Of a stretch of DNA of 64,000 nt, positions 41,545 through 49,630 are shown piece after piece. Location: positions 22,562-86,561 of the IMG/VR virus record IMGVR_UViG_3300021963_000080; one strand, given 5' to 3'. Under the pieces are notes generated by a model. The model was not told where the DNA came from. It made no database searches and saw only the letters and a list, made by a program, of their open reading frames with translations. How positions within the stretch are numbered: position 1 is the stretch's first letter; each line of letters opens with the position of its first letter. The translations under genes and the position numbers were made by a program. This stretch comes from a virus.

Positions 41545-43596
41545 ATGAAAATACAATTTGTGAATTATTCCATGGCCGCAGAGGTTCTTGGAATTGATTA
41601 TGCTTGGTTAACTCTCAAATCGTACTTCGAAGAAAACAATAAACACAAGACTCAGTGGGAATGGTTAGATCCAATCACTGAGTCTTATGCTTTTCACGTA
41701 GACGATCTCGTTAATGAAATTATAGAACGTAAACCTGATGTTCTAGGATTCTCTCTTTACGTTTGGAACGTTGGACTATCTCTACAGATAGCAAAACAAG
41801 TAAAGAACAAACTCCCTAATTGCAAGATTATTGTAGGGGGTCCTCACATAACATACAAAGAAGATATTAATTACTTTAAAGTAAATAATTTTATCGATGC
41901 TGTATGTAAAGAAGATGGTTATGGTGAGGTATTCCTTACGGAGTACTTGTACCAACTCGAACAACCGACTCCTGATCTTACCCAAGTCCCATACTGCATA
42001 TATCCGCACAACGGAATGTGGAAAGAATCATTTGCAAGTTTCTACAAACGAGATTTTAAATGGCCTGTTCGAATTTACAAACACAACAAGGCCTACATCG
42101 ATCGTCGTATAGAAAAATCAATTAAAGAAAATAAAAAACTCTACGTAGCTTATGAGACGTCGCGAGGATGTCCATTTGGTTGCACTTATTGTGAGTGGGG
42201 TGGGGGGATCAATTCTAAGGTCACTTTCAAACCAACTGAGTTAATTATAGAAGATATAGATTTTATACTTGGTTATGTAAAGCCATTTTTCTTTTCATTT
42301 ACAGACGCCAATTTCGGAATTATTGACCGAGATGTTGACATTATTAAACATATATGTGCATGGAGAAAACGTGCTTCGGTTCCTAGTATTATGTACTTCT
42401 TTGGCCCGTCAAAAGTCAACAAACACAACGTATATGAGATTGAATCTCTGACAGCAGAATATGGAATGCTTTCCGACTACAAAGTCCCTGTACAAGATCT
42501 AAACAGAGATGTGTTGAAGAATATTGACAGAACAGATGAAGATTGGAAATTGCAATTAGAAAACTATATTAAGATTAGAGAAAAGCATGGTGGCAAAATC
42601 CGACTCGAGATGATTCTTGGCTTGCCAGGTGCTACTTTAGATAGTTACTACGAAGCCTTAGATTACTCGTGTACAATGGATACGTTTGGCAAGAGGTATG
42701 TTTGGCACTTGCTACCTACAACGCCAGCATCAAAAGCAGAGTATCGAGAAAAATTTAAAATACAAACTCTGAAAACAAGCTTTGGTATGAGAAGTACGAA
42801 CGATGGTACCTTTACAATTTTAAAAAAGCATTTTGTTGAAAATTTAAATGTTGCTCGAGATCTTGTAGTTGATCCGGAATGGATGTGTCCTACAGAAATT
42901 GTAATTGAGACGATGTCTTATTCTAAAGAAGAATGGCTGACAATGTTTTTAATGGACTATGTTGTTCACCAAGCAGAAGTTGGAGAGTTACTTTCTTCTA
43001 TTACAAAATACATGGCTAGTACCGGTATTCCTCATAGCGTATTTTATAGAAAGTTGTGGGATTCTTTTCTTTTTGCAGAAGGAAATGGCCTTACACCTAC
43101 TCAGAATATCTTGCTTCAATCTATGTGGCAGCAGGGTTTAGAAAAAATACAAAAAGACGAAGCTGTTGATTTTGAATACTTCGATGTTCCGGAAAACTTC
43201 CCATTCCAAGTTCGCTGCTTGGCTGGCCCATTGTTTAACATTATGCTGTATAGTAATATTAAAGCGTTTTATATTGCACTTGCTAGATGGTGTAACATGC
43301 AGTTTGGTGAAGATCCGATTCGGGATGATTTAATTGTATATACTTCTTCTATGATTAAAAATATAAACTACACCCCTAATCAATATACTTTTTCTACTGA
43401 ATATGATTGGTCAAAATACAGGACCAATGGCGTTTTTGTTAAACGACCAACAACATACCAACCAAACGACTTAGTGCTTTGGGGTGAAATGACAGATATA
43501 AATACACGAATAAAACAACATTTTTTATCTATTTGTTCGAATATGAATGGGACAAAACTTTTTGAAAAAATAAAAGTGTCATATCCAAAAAAATAG
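41545..43596 (+). CDS. Radical SAM protein with B12-binding-like N-terminal domain
   Basis: 683 residues. Residues 50-150 look like the Rossmann-type B12-binding domain (ERKPDVLGFSLYVWNVGLSL, CKIIVGGPH), but the D-x-H-x-x-G cobalamin motif is not seen. The radical SAM core has the 4Fe-4S motif C209-PFG-C213-TY-C216 (SRGCPFGCTYCEWGG), followed by FSFTDANFGI and a GLPGAT glycine turn. The C-terminal about 250 residues are unassigned. Such enzymes transfer methyl groups or make C-C/C-S bonds. It starts with a poor ribosome site, 1 bp after a fibre gene, and heads the radical-SAM cassette. Confidence 0.85.
   Translation: MKIQFVNYSMAAEVLGIDYAWLTLKSYFEENNKHKTQWEWLDPITESYAFHVDDLVNEIIERKPDVLGFSLYVWNVGLSLQIAKQVKNKLPNCKIIVGGPHITYKEDINYFKVNNFIDAVCKEDGYGEVFLTEYLYQLEQPTPDLTQVPYCIYPHNGMWKESFASFYKRDFKWPVRIYKHNKAYIDRRIEKSIKENKKLYVAYETSRGCPFGCTYCEWGGGINSKVTFKPTELIIEDIDFILGYVKPFFFSFTDANFGIIDRDVDIIKHICAWRKRASVPSIMYFFGPSKVNKHNVYEIESLTAEYGMLSDYKVPVQDLNRDVLKNIDRTDEDWKLQLENYIKIREKHGGKIRLEMILGLPGATLDSYYEALDYSCTMDTFGKRYVWHLLPTTPASKAEYREKFKIQTLKTSFGMRSTNDGTFTILKKHFVENLNVARDLVVDPEWMCPTEIVIETMSYSKEEWLTMFLMDYVVHQAEVGELLSSITKYMASTGIPHSVFYRKLWDSFLFAEGNGLTPTQNILLQSMWQQGLEKIQKDEAVDFEYFDVPENFPFQVRCLAGPLFNIMLYSNIKAFYIALARWCNMQFGEDPIRDDLIVYTSSMIKNINYTPNQYTFSTEYDWSKYRTNGVFVKRPTTYQPNDLVLWGEMTDINTRIKQHFLSICSNMNGTKLFEKIKVSYPKK
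43497..43504 (+). promoter_or_regulatory. Exact TATAAATA octamer inside the end of the radical SAM gene
   Basis: A T4-type late promoter octamer 116 bp ahead of the gene at 43620. It lies in coding sequence, so it may be chance. Confidence 0.3.
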
Positions 43597-43619
43597 ATAA
43601 AATAATAAAAGGTAAAAAC

Positions 43620-44216
43620 ATGGTTATTTTATTATCTCATACATTAGAATCCCAAACAGCTTTCAATGTACAGCAAGTCGTTAATACTTCTGAGCAGAAT
43701 TCTTTTATCGAATCGCTTCATCAGCGCAGAGCTCTTTTTCAAGGCGATACTTCTCGTGAGATAAAAGATCGTTTAATAGACGTCGCCAGACAACATCCAG
43801 AAATATACGGACAAGGTGCAGGAGACCAATGGCAGCAAGGAAATTTTGCTACGACCATATTACAAGCAGCTGAAGATGGAACATTGCAATCAAAATTTAT
43901 CTTTTGTTTTGAAAAAATATTCGATCAATTATTTCCATATGTTATTCAACAACTTCCTGCAGATCAAAAGACGTTATTGGTATATCCTGCCGTGAGTTAC
44001 AAGCCCAAAGGCGTTGATCATTTTATTGGTTGGGCTGTCAATCCCCAAGATTTTGGAATAGAGCATATGGAAGAGCACGAGCGAATTGCAAAAGAAGCAG
44101 CGCTGCATTTATCTGAAGCTCATAATAGCTGGATGAGAGAAAATCAACAACAATATGATAAATTTTTTGATGGAGCTACTTCTCAAGAAGTAATTCAATA
44201 TATTAAGGGATTATGA
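43620..44216 (+). CDS. Unknown protein of the radical SAM cassette
   Basis: 198 residues, not recognised. AAAAGG precedes the ATG. Gln/His-rich helical protein with DVARQHPEIYGQGAGDQWQQ in the first half, YPAVSYKPKGVDHFIGWAVN in the centre and EEHERIAKEAALHLSEAHNS near the end. No enzymatic signature or signal peptide. Tight coupling (4-bp overlap with the next gene) and its place in the cassette suggest a partner or peptide-chaperone role, by inference. Confidence 0.65.
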   Translation: MVILLSHTLESQTAFNVQQVVNTSEQNSFIESLHQRRALFQGDTSREIKDRLIDVARQHPEIYGQGAGDQWQQGNFATTILQAAEDGTLQSKFIFCFEKIFDQLFPYVIQQLPADQKTLLVYPAVSYKPKGVDHFIGWAVNPQDFGIEHMEEHERIAKEAALHLSEAHNSWMRENQQQYDKFFDGATSQEVIQYIKGL

Positions 44217-45181
44217 AGCATTGGCTTTTTACACGTGCCCAAAGTAGACCTCCTGATTGGGAACGTATAGCGGATAGTGTGAATCTTACTCCGATTGTGG
44301 TAAAATCAGAAACGGAGGAAAGATATTATACCGTTCCTGTTAATAAAACACTTGTTCCTGAATCAAAACATCATTATATAAAACAATGGCATCACGGTCA
44401 AACGCTAATGCAGTTTGATAAAGATGTAACGTCTCTTGCTGTTGTAAAACATAAAGATGGTGCAACAATTACGCAATCATATATTCCGGAAGTATTGCGA
44501 GATGAGTATAATAGTAGAATAATAGATTTAGATTTTCTCGAGCGCACTTTAGATAAAAAAGGATGGTGTGCTTTGGGAATGTTAGTTGAAGGAGATGAAC
44601 CAGTCACCCAAACTGCTCTCTTACGAGACTCACGTTATATTGTTAGAGACGATCAATATAGATTGTTGTTTGCTGATACAAATGAACTGTGTGGATTGGA
44701 TAGTCCTGTTAAGTCCCTGTTGTTATTTGTCGCTTTTAAATTGGGAAGAACAAACGCTTACATCCTTGTTGTGAATCCTAATATTGTTAGTTTACATGGA
44801 GAACTTGGAAGCGTTAATGAGCAACGAAGTGTAGCAGCTTGTGCTAGTTTTTCTAATATTGTACCGTGGTTTGCTTTTGCTCCCAGACTAAACTGCAATC
44901 TTATTAATAATAATACTATTGTTGTAAATAGGGGAGAACTGGAGCTTGCTATTGGAGGGGCGTCCATAATACAATATACAACTCTCCGTGGTGTTGAGAA
45001 TTTAGATTTTACAGTAGAATGTTCATGGGAATATAATGTGGTTGATAACGTTATTAGAGTTAAAAGACAGCCCGGTGTTGGTTATATAAAAATTATAACC
45101 CCTTGTATTGATATGACAAAACAATATGTAACAGCAGAAGATAGAAAAATAACATTAGAATATATTCTTTTAGGAGTATGA
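44213..45181 (+). CDS. Unknown protein of the radical SAM cassette
   Basis: 322 residues, not recognised. N-terminal MKHWLFTRAQSRPPDWERIA, a mixed alpha/beta first half (HHYIKQWHHGQTLMQF) and a beta-rich C-terminal part (IVVNRGELELAIGGASIIQY; YVTAEDRKITLEYILLGV) that may be an immunoglobulin- or jelly-roll-like domain, suggesting a virion-associated or binding protein. It ends one base before the small Cys-tail protein. An AGGAG near its 3' end serves the next gene. Confidence 0.6.
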   Translation: MKHWLFTRAQSRPPDWERIADSVNLTPIVVKSETEERYYTVPVNKTLVPESKHHYIKQWHHGQTLMQFDKDVTSLAVVKHKDGATITQSYIPEVLRDEYNSRIIDLDFLERTLDKKGWCALGMLVEGDEPVTQTALLRDSRYIVRDDQYRLLFADTNELCGLDSPVKSLLLFVAFKLGRTNAYILVVNPNIVSLHGELGSVNEQRSVAACASFSNIVPWFAFAPRLNCNLINNNTIVVNRGELELAIGGASIIQYTTLRGVENLDFTVECSWEYNVVDNVIRVKRQPGVGYIKIITPCIDMTKQYVTAEDRKITLEYILLGV

Positions 45182-45182
45182 A

Positions 45183-45377
45183 ATGACAGCAGATACAACA
45201 TCGACATTTACGTCAGGGACCGGCGCCCAAGGTACCAAGACAACCGTAGATACGATCACGGCTGCCCACTTCACCCAAATGTTGGATATTGTAGATTCGT
45301 TGGTCAGTCATGGCCATACATTCTATGATGATTATTCAACTAATTGTGAGTGTCAGTGTGGACGCGGTTCGCTATAG
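45183..45377 (+). CDS. Small H-x-H protein with C-x-C-x-C tail; candidate modification substrate
   Basis: 64 residues with a strong ribosome site (TAGGAGTATGAA) before ATG 45183. Thr/Gly-rich leader, then the block TITAAHFTQMLDIVDSLVSH, then HGHTFYDDY, and a C-terminal tail CECQCGRGSL with an earlier N. The H-x-H and following D-x-Y pattern recurs in the 130-residue protein at 49221. The size, Cys-rich C-terminus and position directly upstream of four radical-SAM-type genes are those expected of a RiPP-like precursor or a small virion protein matured by these enzymes. The thioether or metal-site outcome is speculation. Confidence 0.7.
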   Translation: MTADTTSTFTSGTGAQGTKTTVDTITAAHFTQMLDIVDSLVSHGHTFYDDYSTNCECQCGRGSL

Positions 45378-45393
45378 ATGAATCGATTATAAC

Positions 45394-47040
45394 ATGAGTC
45401 AAGTGAACGTAGTAAAAATATACAGAACATTAAATGATGCTCAAAAAGAACGTATTGCCAATCATGCTGCAACAGTAGTTCAGCTGGAAGATGGTACGTT
45501 GAAGACAACCGTCGATACAATTATTACCCCTGCCGGTTTAGAAAAACAAAATAAACTAATAACTATTGTTCCGTCGGAAGAGGAACAAGTAAAGAGTTTT
45601 GATCAAGCAAAGCATCTATTCAGTAATTTAATTCATATGAATTTGTTGCTGACAAATGCTTGTAACTTGAGCTGTAGCTATTGTTACGAACAGCATAAAA
45701 AAGATTATGGTAGATTCACGGTTGAATCTGTAAAGCAATCATACGACTGGCTCAGCAATATTAACAAACAGCCGTTAAAGATTCTCCAGTTCTTCGGAGG
45801 CGAGCCACTAATACACAAACCACTAATTCAAGACTTCATTAAGACGTATGATGAAGAGTTGAACGCTAATTGGAATAATTATATTGGTACAGGGATCTCT
45901 ATTTGTACGAATGGGTTGTTACTAGATGATGATTTTATTGATATGTACTTTAACAAAAAGTACACGTATATGTTGATTAGCCTCGATACAATGGATCTCA
46001 AAAAAGACTACAGAGAGATCACACAAAAGCAATTAGATACAATCCTTCACAATGTTGAACGTATCACTAAGATACCGAACGTCGGAGCAAGACTGACAAT
46101 CCGCTGTACATTATCTGAAGAGACTGCTGATAGTCTACACGAATTTATAGAATCAATTTACTCAAAGGGAGTTAAGCGTTTAATTATTCACCCTTTAGTT
46201 CTCGACTCAAAACGCGGGTATATTAAATGGAGTAAGGATAATTGGAGTATGATGCGCGAGGCAATACTCGGATGTTTAGACAAGTATCAAGACTTGACCG
46301 TGTTGTTTAGTGAGGGAGTAGGAGAGAAGCAAGATAACAACTGTATGGTTGGTTCTGATATGATTGCTATTGATGGTAGTGGAGACTTCTCAGGTTGTTA
46401 TTTCTTTACAAACCAAAAAGCTGCTGCTCACGAAACTATCCTCGGTAACATATTACAAGATAGAGTGTATGTAGACCGTTACATAAAGTTTCAGAAAATC
46501 TACAACGAGATGTTTGAAGTAGAAGAGCAATGCAAGGCTTGTGATTATCAAAGTATGTGTTACCAATGTCCGGCTGGTAATATTGATACTGGTCCACGTA
46601 TGTTCAGACCAGATGATATGTGTCAAGAGATTGTAAAGTTATATCTTGATCTACAAGCAGATGTCGCAAAGAAACAATTTCGTCGTTTGTTTGAAATTAG
46701 ACTCCAACAACTACAACTTGAAGGTGAGCAGCAAACAATAGCAGCTGGAGCTGACTATATGTTGGAGTACTTGAAGACTGGCCATAGAGTAATGTTCGAT
46801 CCTTCTAAAGATAAACAATATAAACCATATAAGCAAATTTTATTAGATATTTGGTCGCACATAAGTGGAGAATCGAACGATAGTGGTGAGATGGAAGCAG
46901 TTGAGTTGTATAGATCGTTAGCCAAAAGAACTGGTATGTTACCAAAAGTTGTTGATGGAGATACGCCTGAGATAAGAGTATTTTATTTGCAATTGATTTC
47001 CACTATGATATTTAATGAGAAGAACCATGGATTTAACTAA
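45394..47040 (+). CDS. Radical SAM/SPASM maturase
   Basis: 548 residues. Radical SAM motif C90-NLS-C94-SY-C97 (TNACNLSCSYCYE), then FFGGEPLIH (GGEP SAM-binding turn) and a typical half-barrel. An auxiliary iron-sulfur (SPASM) region follows with C380-x2-C383-x5-C389-x2-C392 (EEQCKACDYQSMCYQCPAG). SPASM enzymes modify peptides or proteins, as in sactipeptide or quinohemoprotein maturation and sulfatase activation. N-terminal about 80 residues could hold a peptide-binding element. No ribosome site is visible, in contrast to the small gene just upstream. Confidence 0.9.
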   Translation: MSQVNVVKIYRTLNDAQKERIANHAATVVQLEDGTLKTTVDTIITPAGLEKQNKLITIVPSEEEQVKSFDQAKHLFSNLIHMNLLLTNACNLSCSYCYEQHKKDYGRFTVESVKQSYDWLSNINKQPLKILQFFGGEPLIHKPLIQDFIKTYDEELNANWNNYIGTGISICTNGLLLDDDFIDMYFNKKYTYMLISLDTMDLKKDYREITQKQLDTILHNVERITKIPNVGARLTIRCTLSEETADSLHEFIESIYSKGVKRLIIHPLVLDSKRGYIKWSKDNWSMMREAILGCLDKYQDLTVLFSEGVGEKQDNNCMVGSDMIAIDGSGDFSGCYFFTNQKAAAHETILGNILQDRVYVDRYIKFQKIYNEMFEVEEQCKACDYQSMCYQCPAGNIDTGPRMFRPDDMCQEIVKLYLDLQADVAKKQFRRLFEIRLQQLQLEGEQQTIAAGADYMLEYLKTGHRVMFDPSKDKQYKPYKQILLDIWSHISGESNDSGEMEAVELYRSLAKRTGMLPKVVDGDTPEIRVFYLQLISTMIFNEKNHGFN

Positions 47041-48091
47041 CATTAAAAGTGTAGTAATCTATCTTGGCGATACGTGTAACTTTGATTGCGTGTATTGTGA
47101 TAGAGCATTCATAAGAGAAGATGTTGGTTCTCAGAATATGAAGAGTACAGCTGTTAATGATATTGTTGCTTTTATGGATGCAGTTGTTGAGAGCGAGCAT
47201 CCGCTTCAATATGTGAGCTTCCATGGCGGCGAGCCAATGCTATATGTTAAGAAGATGGATCACATACTTGACAAGATAGCTCCCCACTTGGAAAAGATTG
47301 GTTGTAAGTTCGCAATGACTACCAACGGTTCGTTGATTGCAGAGAATGCTTGGTTTTTTGAAAAGTGGGCCGGTAAATGTCAGATTACTTTCAGCTACGA
47401 TTTCAACTATCAAGATATTAATAGAGCCCCGGTTGATTTAGAAGCTGTTGCTAAGGTATTGCATGGCACTCGAACAAACTGCTTGTTCCAATTTGTTGTT
47501 CCCATCTCTACGCCCGGAGCATTAGACTTAGAAACTTCTACAGCAATAGTTAATGCTTGTAAACTCCTTCGTTGTAATGTTGTTAACTTGATTCCTCTTA
47601 GACATTATCGCGGTAAACAGAAGTTCAAAGTTCTACTAGATGATTTAAATCTCGATAGATTCATGTATGACTTTTCTAAGATGTTACATACTTTATATGT
47701 AAACGGTGTTGTATGTTATATTGACGGAAACTATACGGATATTGACAAACAATATTTGGACAACCATGGAAAGCTAATACTTGGACCGGACGGATATCTA
47801 TATCCTGAATTTGATTTCCTCGAATATAAGCGAGATGAATTTAGAGTCGGTAAATGGAGAAACGGAATTGAATTGTATAGACAAGGAAATGAAGAGTCTC
47901 TAATTAGACCGGGTTGCACTAATTGCATCTCTCGTCAGTATTGCGGTTTGAAGTATCTCTATAAAATGTTTGACGAAGAGCCAAAAGGAAACTGCGTTAA
48001 GTTTTATCAAACCATCAACGTGCTTGTTAAGCATATGAACAAATTAAACCAGAAACCTTCATTATTACATTGGGTAGGAATAGATGAGTGA
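47027..48091 (+). CDS. Radical SAM/SPASM-type protein
   Basis: 354 residues from ATG 47027 (ATG 47015 is an alternative; both overlap the preceding gene). Motif C17-NFD-C21-VY-C24 (GDTCNFDCVYCDRAF), FHGGEP turn and a C-terminal Cys set C-x2-C-x5-C (PGCTNCISRQYCGLKY) ending DEEPKGNC, consistent with a SPASM/twitch auxiliary cluster. The radical SAM motif lies unusually close to the N-terminus, so there is no precursor-binding extension. Likely acts on the same target as its neighbours. Confidence 0.85.
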   Translation: MDLTNIKSVVIYLGDTCNFDCVYCDRAFIREDVGSQNMKSTAVNDIVAFMDAVVESEHPLQYVSFHGGEPMLYVKKMDHILDKIAPHLEKIGCKFAMTTNGSLIAENAWFFEKWAGKCQITFSYDFNYQDINRAPVDLEAVAKVLHGTRTNCLFQFVVPISTPGALDLETSTAIVNACKLLRCNVVNLIPLRHYRGKQKFKVLLDDLNLDRFMYDFSKMLHTLYVNGVVCYIDGNYTDIDKQYLDNHGKLILGPDGYLYPEFDFLEYKRDEFRVGKWRNGIELYRQGNEESLIRPGCTNCISRQYCGLKYLYKMFDEEPKGNCVKFYQTINVLVKHMNKLNQKPSLLHWVGIDE

Positions 48092-49205
48092 ATATGTCGG
48101 AGAAGACTTTGAGCAATACCAAGATCATACTACGTACTTTCTCAGAGAAGACTCTTTAAGTCCTCTAACGTTTGATCTTTACTTTACTCCAACATACAAA
48201 TATACTTGTCATGCTGGATGTCAGATTTGTTATATTAAGGATAAGTTAAAACAAGGGTTCTCTACGTTTCCTCAGAACGTTCCTTCTATCATATCAACAA
48301 AAGATGAGCAGCGCTGGTATGATGTGTTCGATCACTTCTACGTAATTCGTACAAACGATGATCTAACGTACCTCCGTCTCAATTATCCATACATATTTGA
48401 GTGGTACAAATCACACGGAGAGATATTTGAATATGGTATGACTGATAATGCTGTATTAACTCATCGTAAGACGCTGATGGATAATATTACAATGAAGGGT
48501 ATGGCGGATATCAGTCTCAGCGACCACTTCCTTGTAAAGACAAATAAAAACAAACAGATTATAGAAGTGTTGAATGATTATGCTTCCAAATACAACATTG
48601 CTAAAATAAAGATTATACGAACAACAGACGGACCTGCTCCTCCTCAAGTAGAGGAGATTGTCAATTGGATGAATGAGCGGGGATTGTATAACTGCTTACA
48701 ACACGATCTTAGAGATGATGCCAACGCAAGATATGATTTAGAAGGTAAGTATGATTACCAAAATACATACGTTCTAAGTCACAATAATAAAACATACCAA
48801 ATATACAGAGAAGCAATCCACTTGTACAACGATCGCTTCTTTTATAGTATTGATGATGCTACCGATATTGATTGGGATCCGTTTTTCATATTTGATAAAG
48901 ATCAAGACTTCAATCCTACTGAACTAATGTATGAGATGTTGAGCGGCAAGAAAAAGCTATACGGTAAATTTGCTAATGAAATCAAACCAACAAATAAAGT
49001 TGAGCAAAAGTTTGTCGATTACTTCAACGAAGTTCAGAAGTTTAAATTTAATCCTGATTTTAACTTTGTCCCTGAGTTTATGTTAAAATCTAATTGTAAG
49101 TTCTACCACAAATTAATACAGAGTGGGTTTAAAAGCTTCCAATACGGGTTAATTAAACCAAATTCCGGCGCTAAGACGATCCCGATTATTCAGTGGGATA
49201 AATAG
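48084..49205 (+). CDS. Divergent radical-SAM-type protein
   Basis: 373 residues. A C42-HAG-C46-QI-C49 motif (YTCHAGCQICYIKDKL) has the C-x3-C-x2-C spacing of radical SAM enzymes and a following tyrosine in place of the usual aromatic pair. The typical GGEP turn is not seen, nor SPASM cysteines; the only further Cys are YNCLQH and SNCKFYHK. It might be a reduced radical SAM protein acting as partner subunit of the two enzymes upstream. It overlaps the preceding gene by 8 bp. Confidence 0.7.
   Translation: MSEYVGEDFEQYQDHTTYFLREDSLSPLTFDLYFTPTYKYTCHAGCQICYIKDKLKQGFSTFPQNVPSIISTKDEQRWYDVFDHFYVIRTNDDLTYLRLNYPYIFEWYKSHGEIFEYGMTDNAVLTHRKTLMDNITMKGMADISLSDHFLVKTNKNKQIIEVLNDYASKYNIAKIKIIRTTDGPAPPQVEEIVNWMNERGLYNCLQHDLRDDANARYDLEGKYDYQNTYVLSHNNKTYQIYREAIHLYNDRFFYSIDDATDIDWDPFFIFDKDQDFNPTELMYEMLSGKKKLYGKFANEIKPTNKVEQKFVDYFNEVQKFKFNPDFNFVPEFMLKSNCKFYHKLIQSGFKSFQYGLIKPNSGAKTIPIIQWDK
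49197..49204 (+). promoter_or_regulatory. Late-type octamer overlapping a stop codon
   Basis: GATAAATA, one mismatch from TATAAATA, covering the end of the preceding gene and 17 bp ahead of the strong start at 49221. Could provide extra transcription of the small H-x-H protein; weak evidence. Confidence 0.25.
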
Positions 49206-49220
49206 CTTTAGGAGGGGAAT

Positions 49221-49613
49221 ATGGCTCAATCAGAAAGAAGTCAACAAGCTGGATATCCAAAAAATAACGACACAGGTAACGAACTTAGCACGGAACAATC
49301 GAGCATAAGAAGCAACCTGAGGTCTCGCTTCGTCACAAACAACACTGTTTTAGCAAGCGATGTGAATAACTTGCGCACGTTGATGAATGCTTTTCAGAGA
49401 CATTATCACAGATACACTGATTACGATAGAATTCAAACATACGGTAATAATGGTAGCACCGGATCAAGAGATGTAGACACTTCTATACTAGGAGGATATT
49501 CTGATCCAGGTACTGTTTCTGCGGGAGATGTGATTACAACATCTTATATCAATGGTCACGTTAATGCAGCAAATGTATTACGAAGCCACAACCACGCTAT
49601 CGACGACGCATAA
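49221..49613 (+). CDS. Small H-x-H repeat protein; candidate modification substrate or fibre component
   Basis: 130 residues. The ribosome site TTTAGGAGGGGAAT is one of the strongest of the window. Two related blocks: VLASDVNNLRTLMNAFQRHY ending HYHRYTDYD, and VSAGDVITTSYINGHVNAAN ending SHNHAIDDA. Each is a helix followed by H-x-H, the same pattern as in the 64-residue protein at 45183. Between them is a Gly/Ser/Thr-rich stretch. It fits a structural virion protein, and lies between radical SAM genes, so it could be a target. H-x-H pairs can also bind metal, as in the T4 gp37 tip. Confidence 0.65.
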   Translation: MAQSERSQQAGYPKNNDTGNELSTEQSSIRSNLRSRFVTNNTVLASDVNNLRTLMNAFQRHYHRYTDYDRIQTYGNNGSTGSRDVDTSILGGYSDPGTVSAGDVITTSYINGHVNAANVLRSHNHAIDDA

Positions 49614-49630
49614 CCCAATACACTTATATT

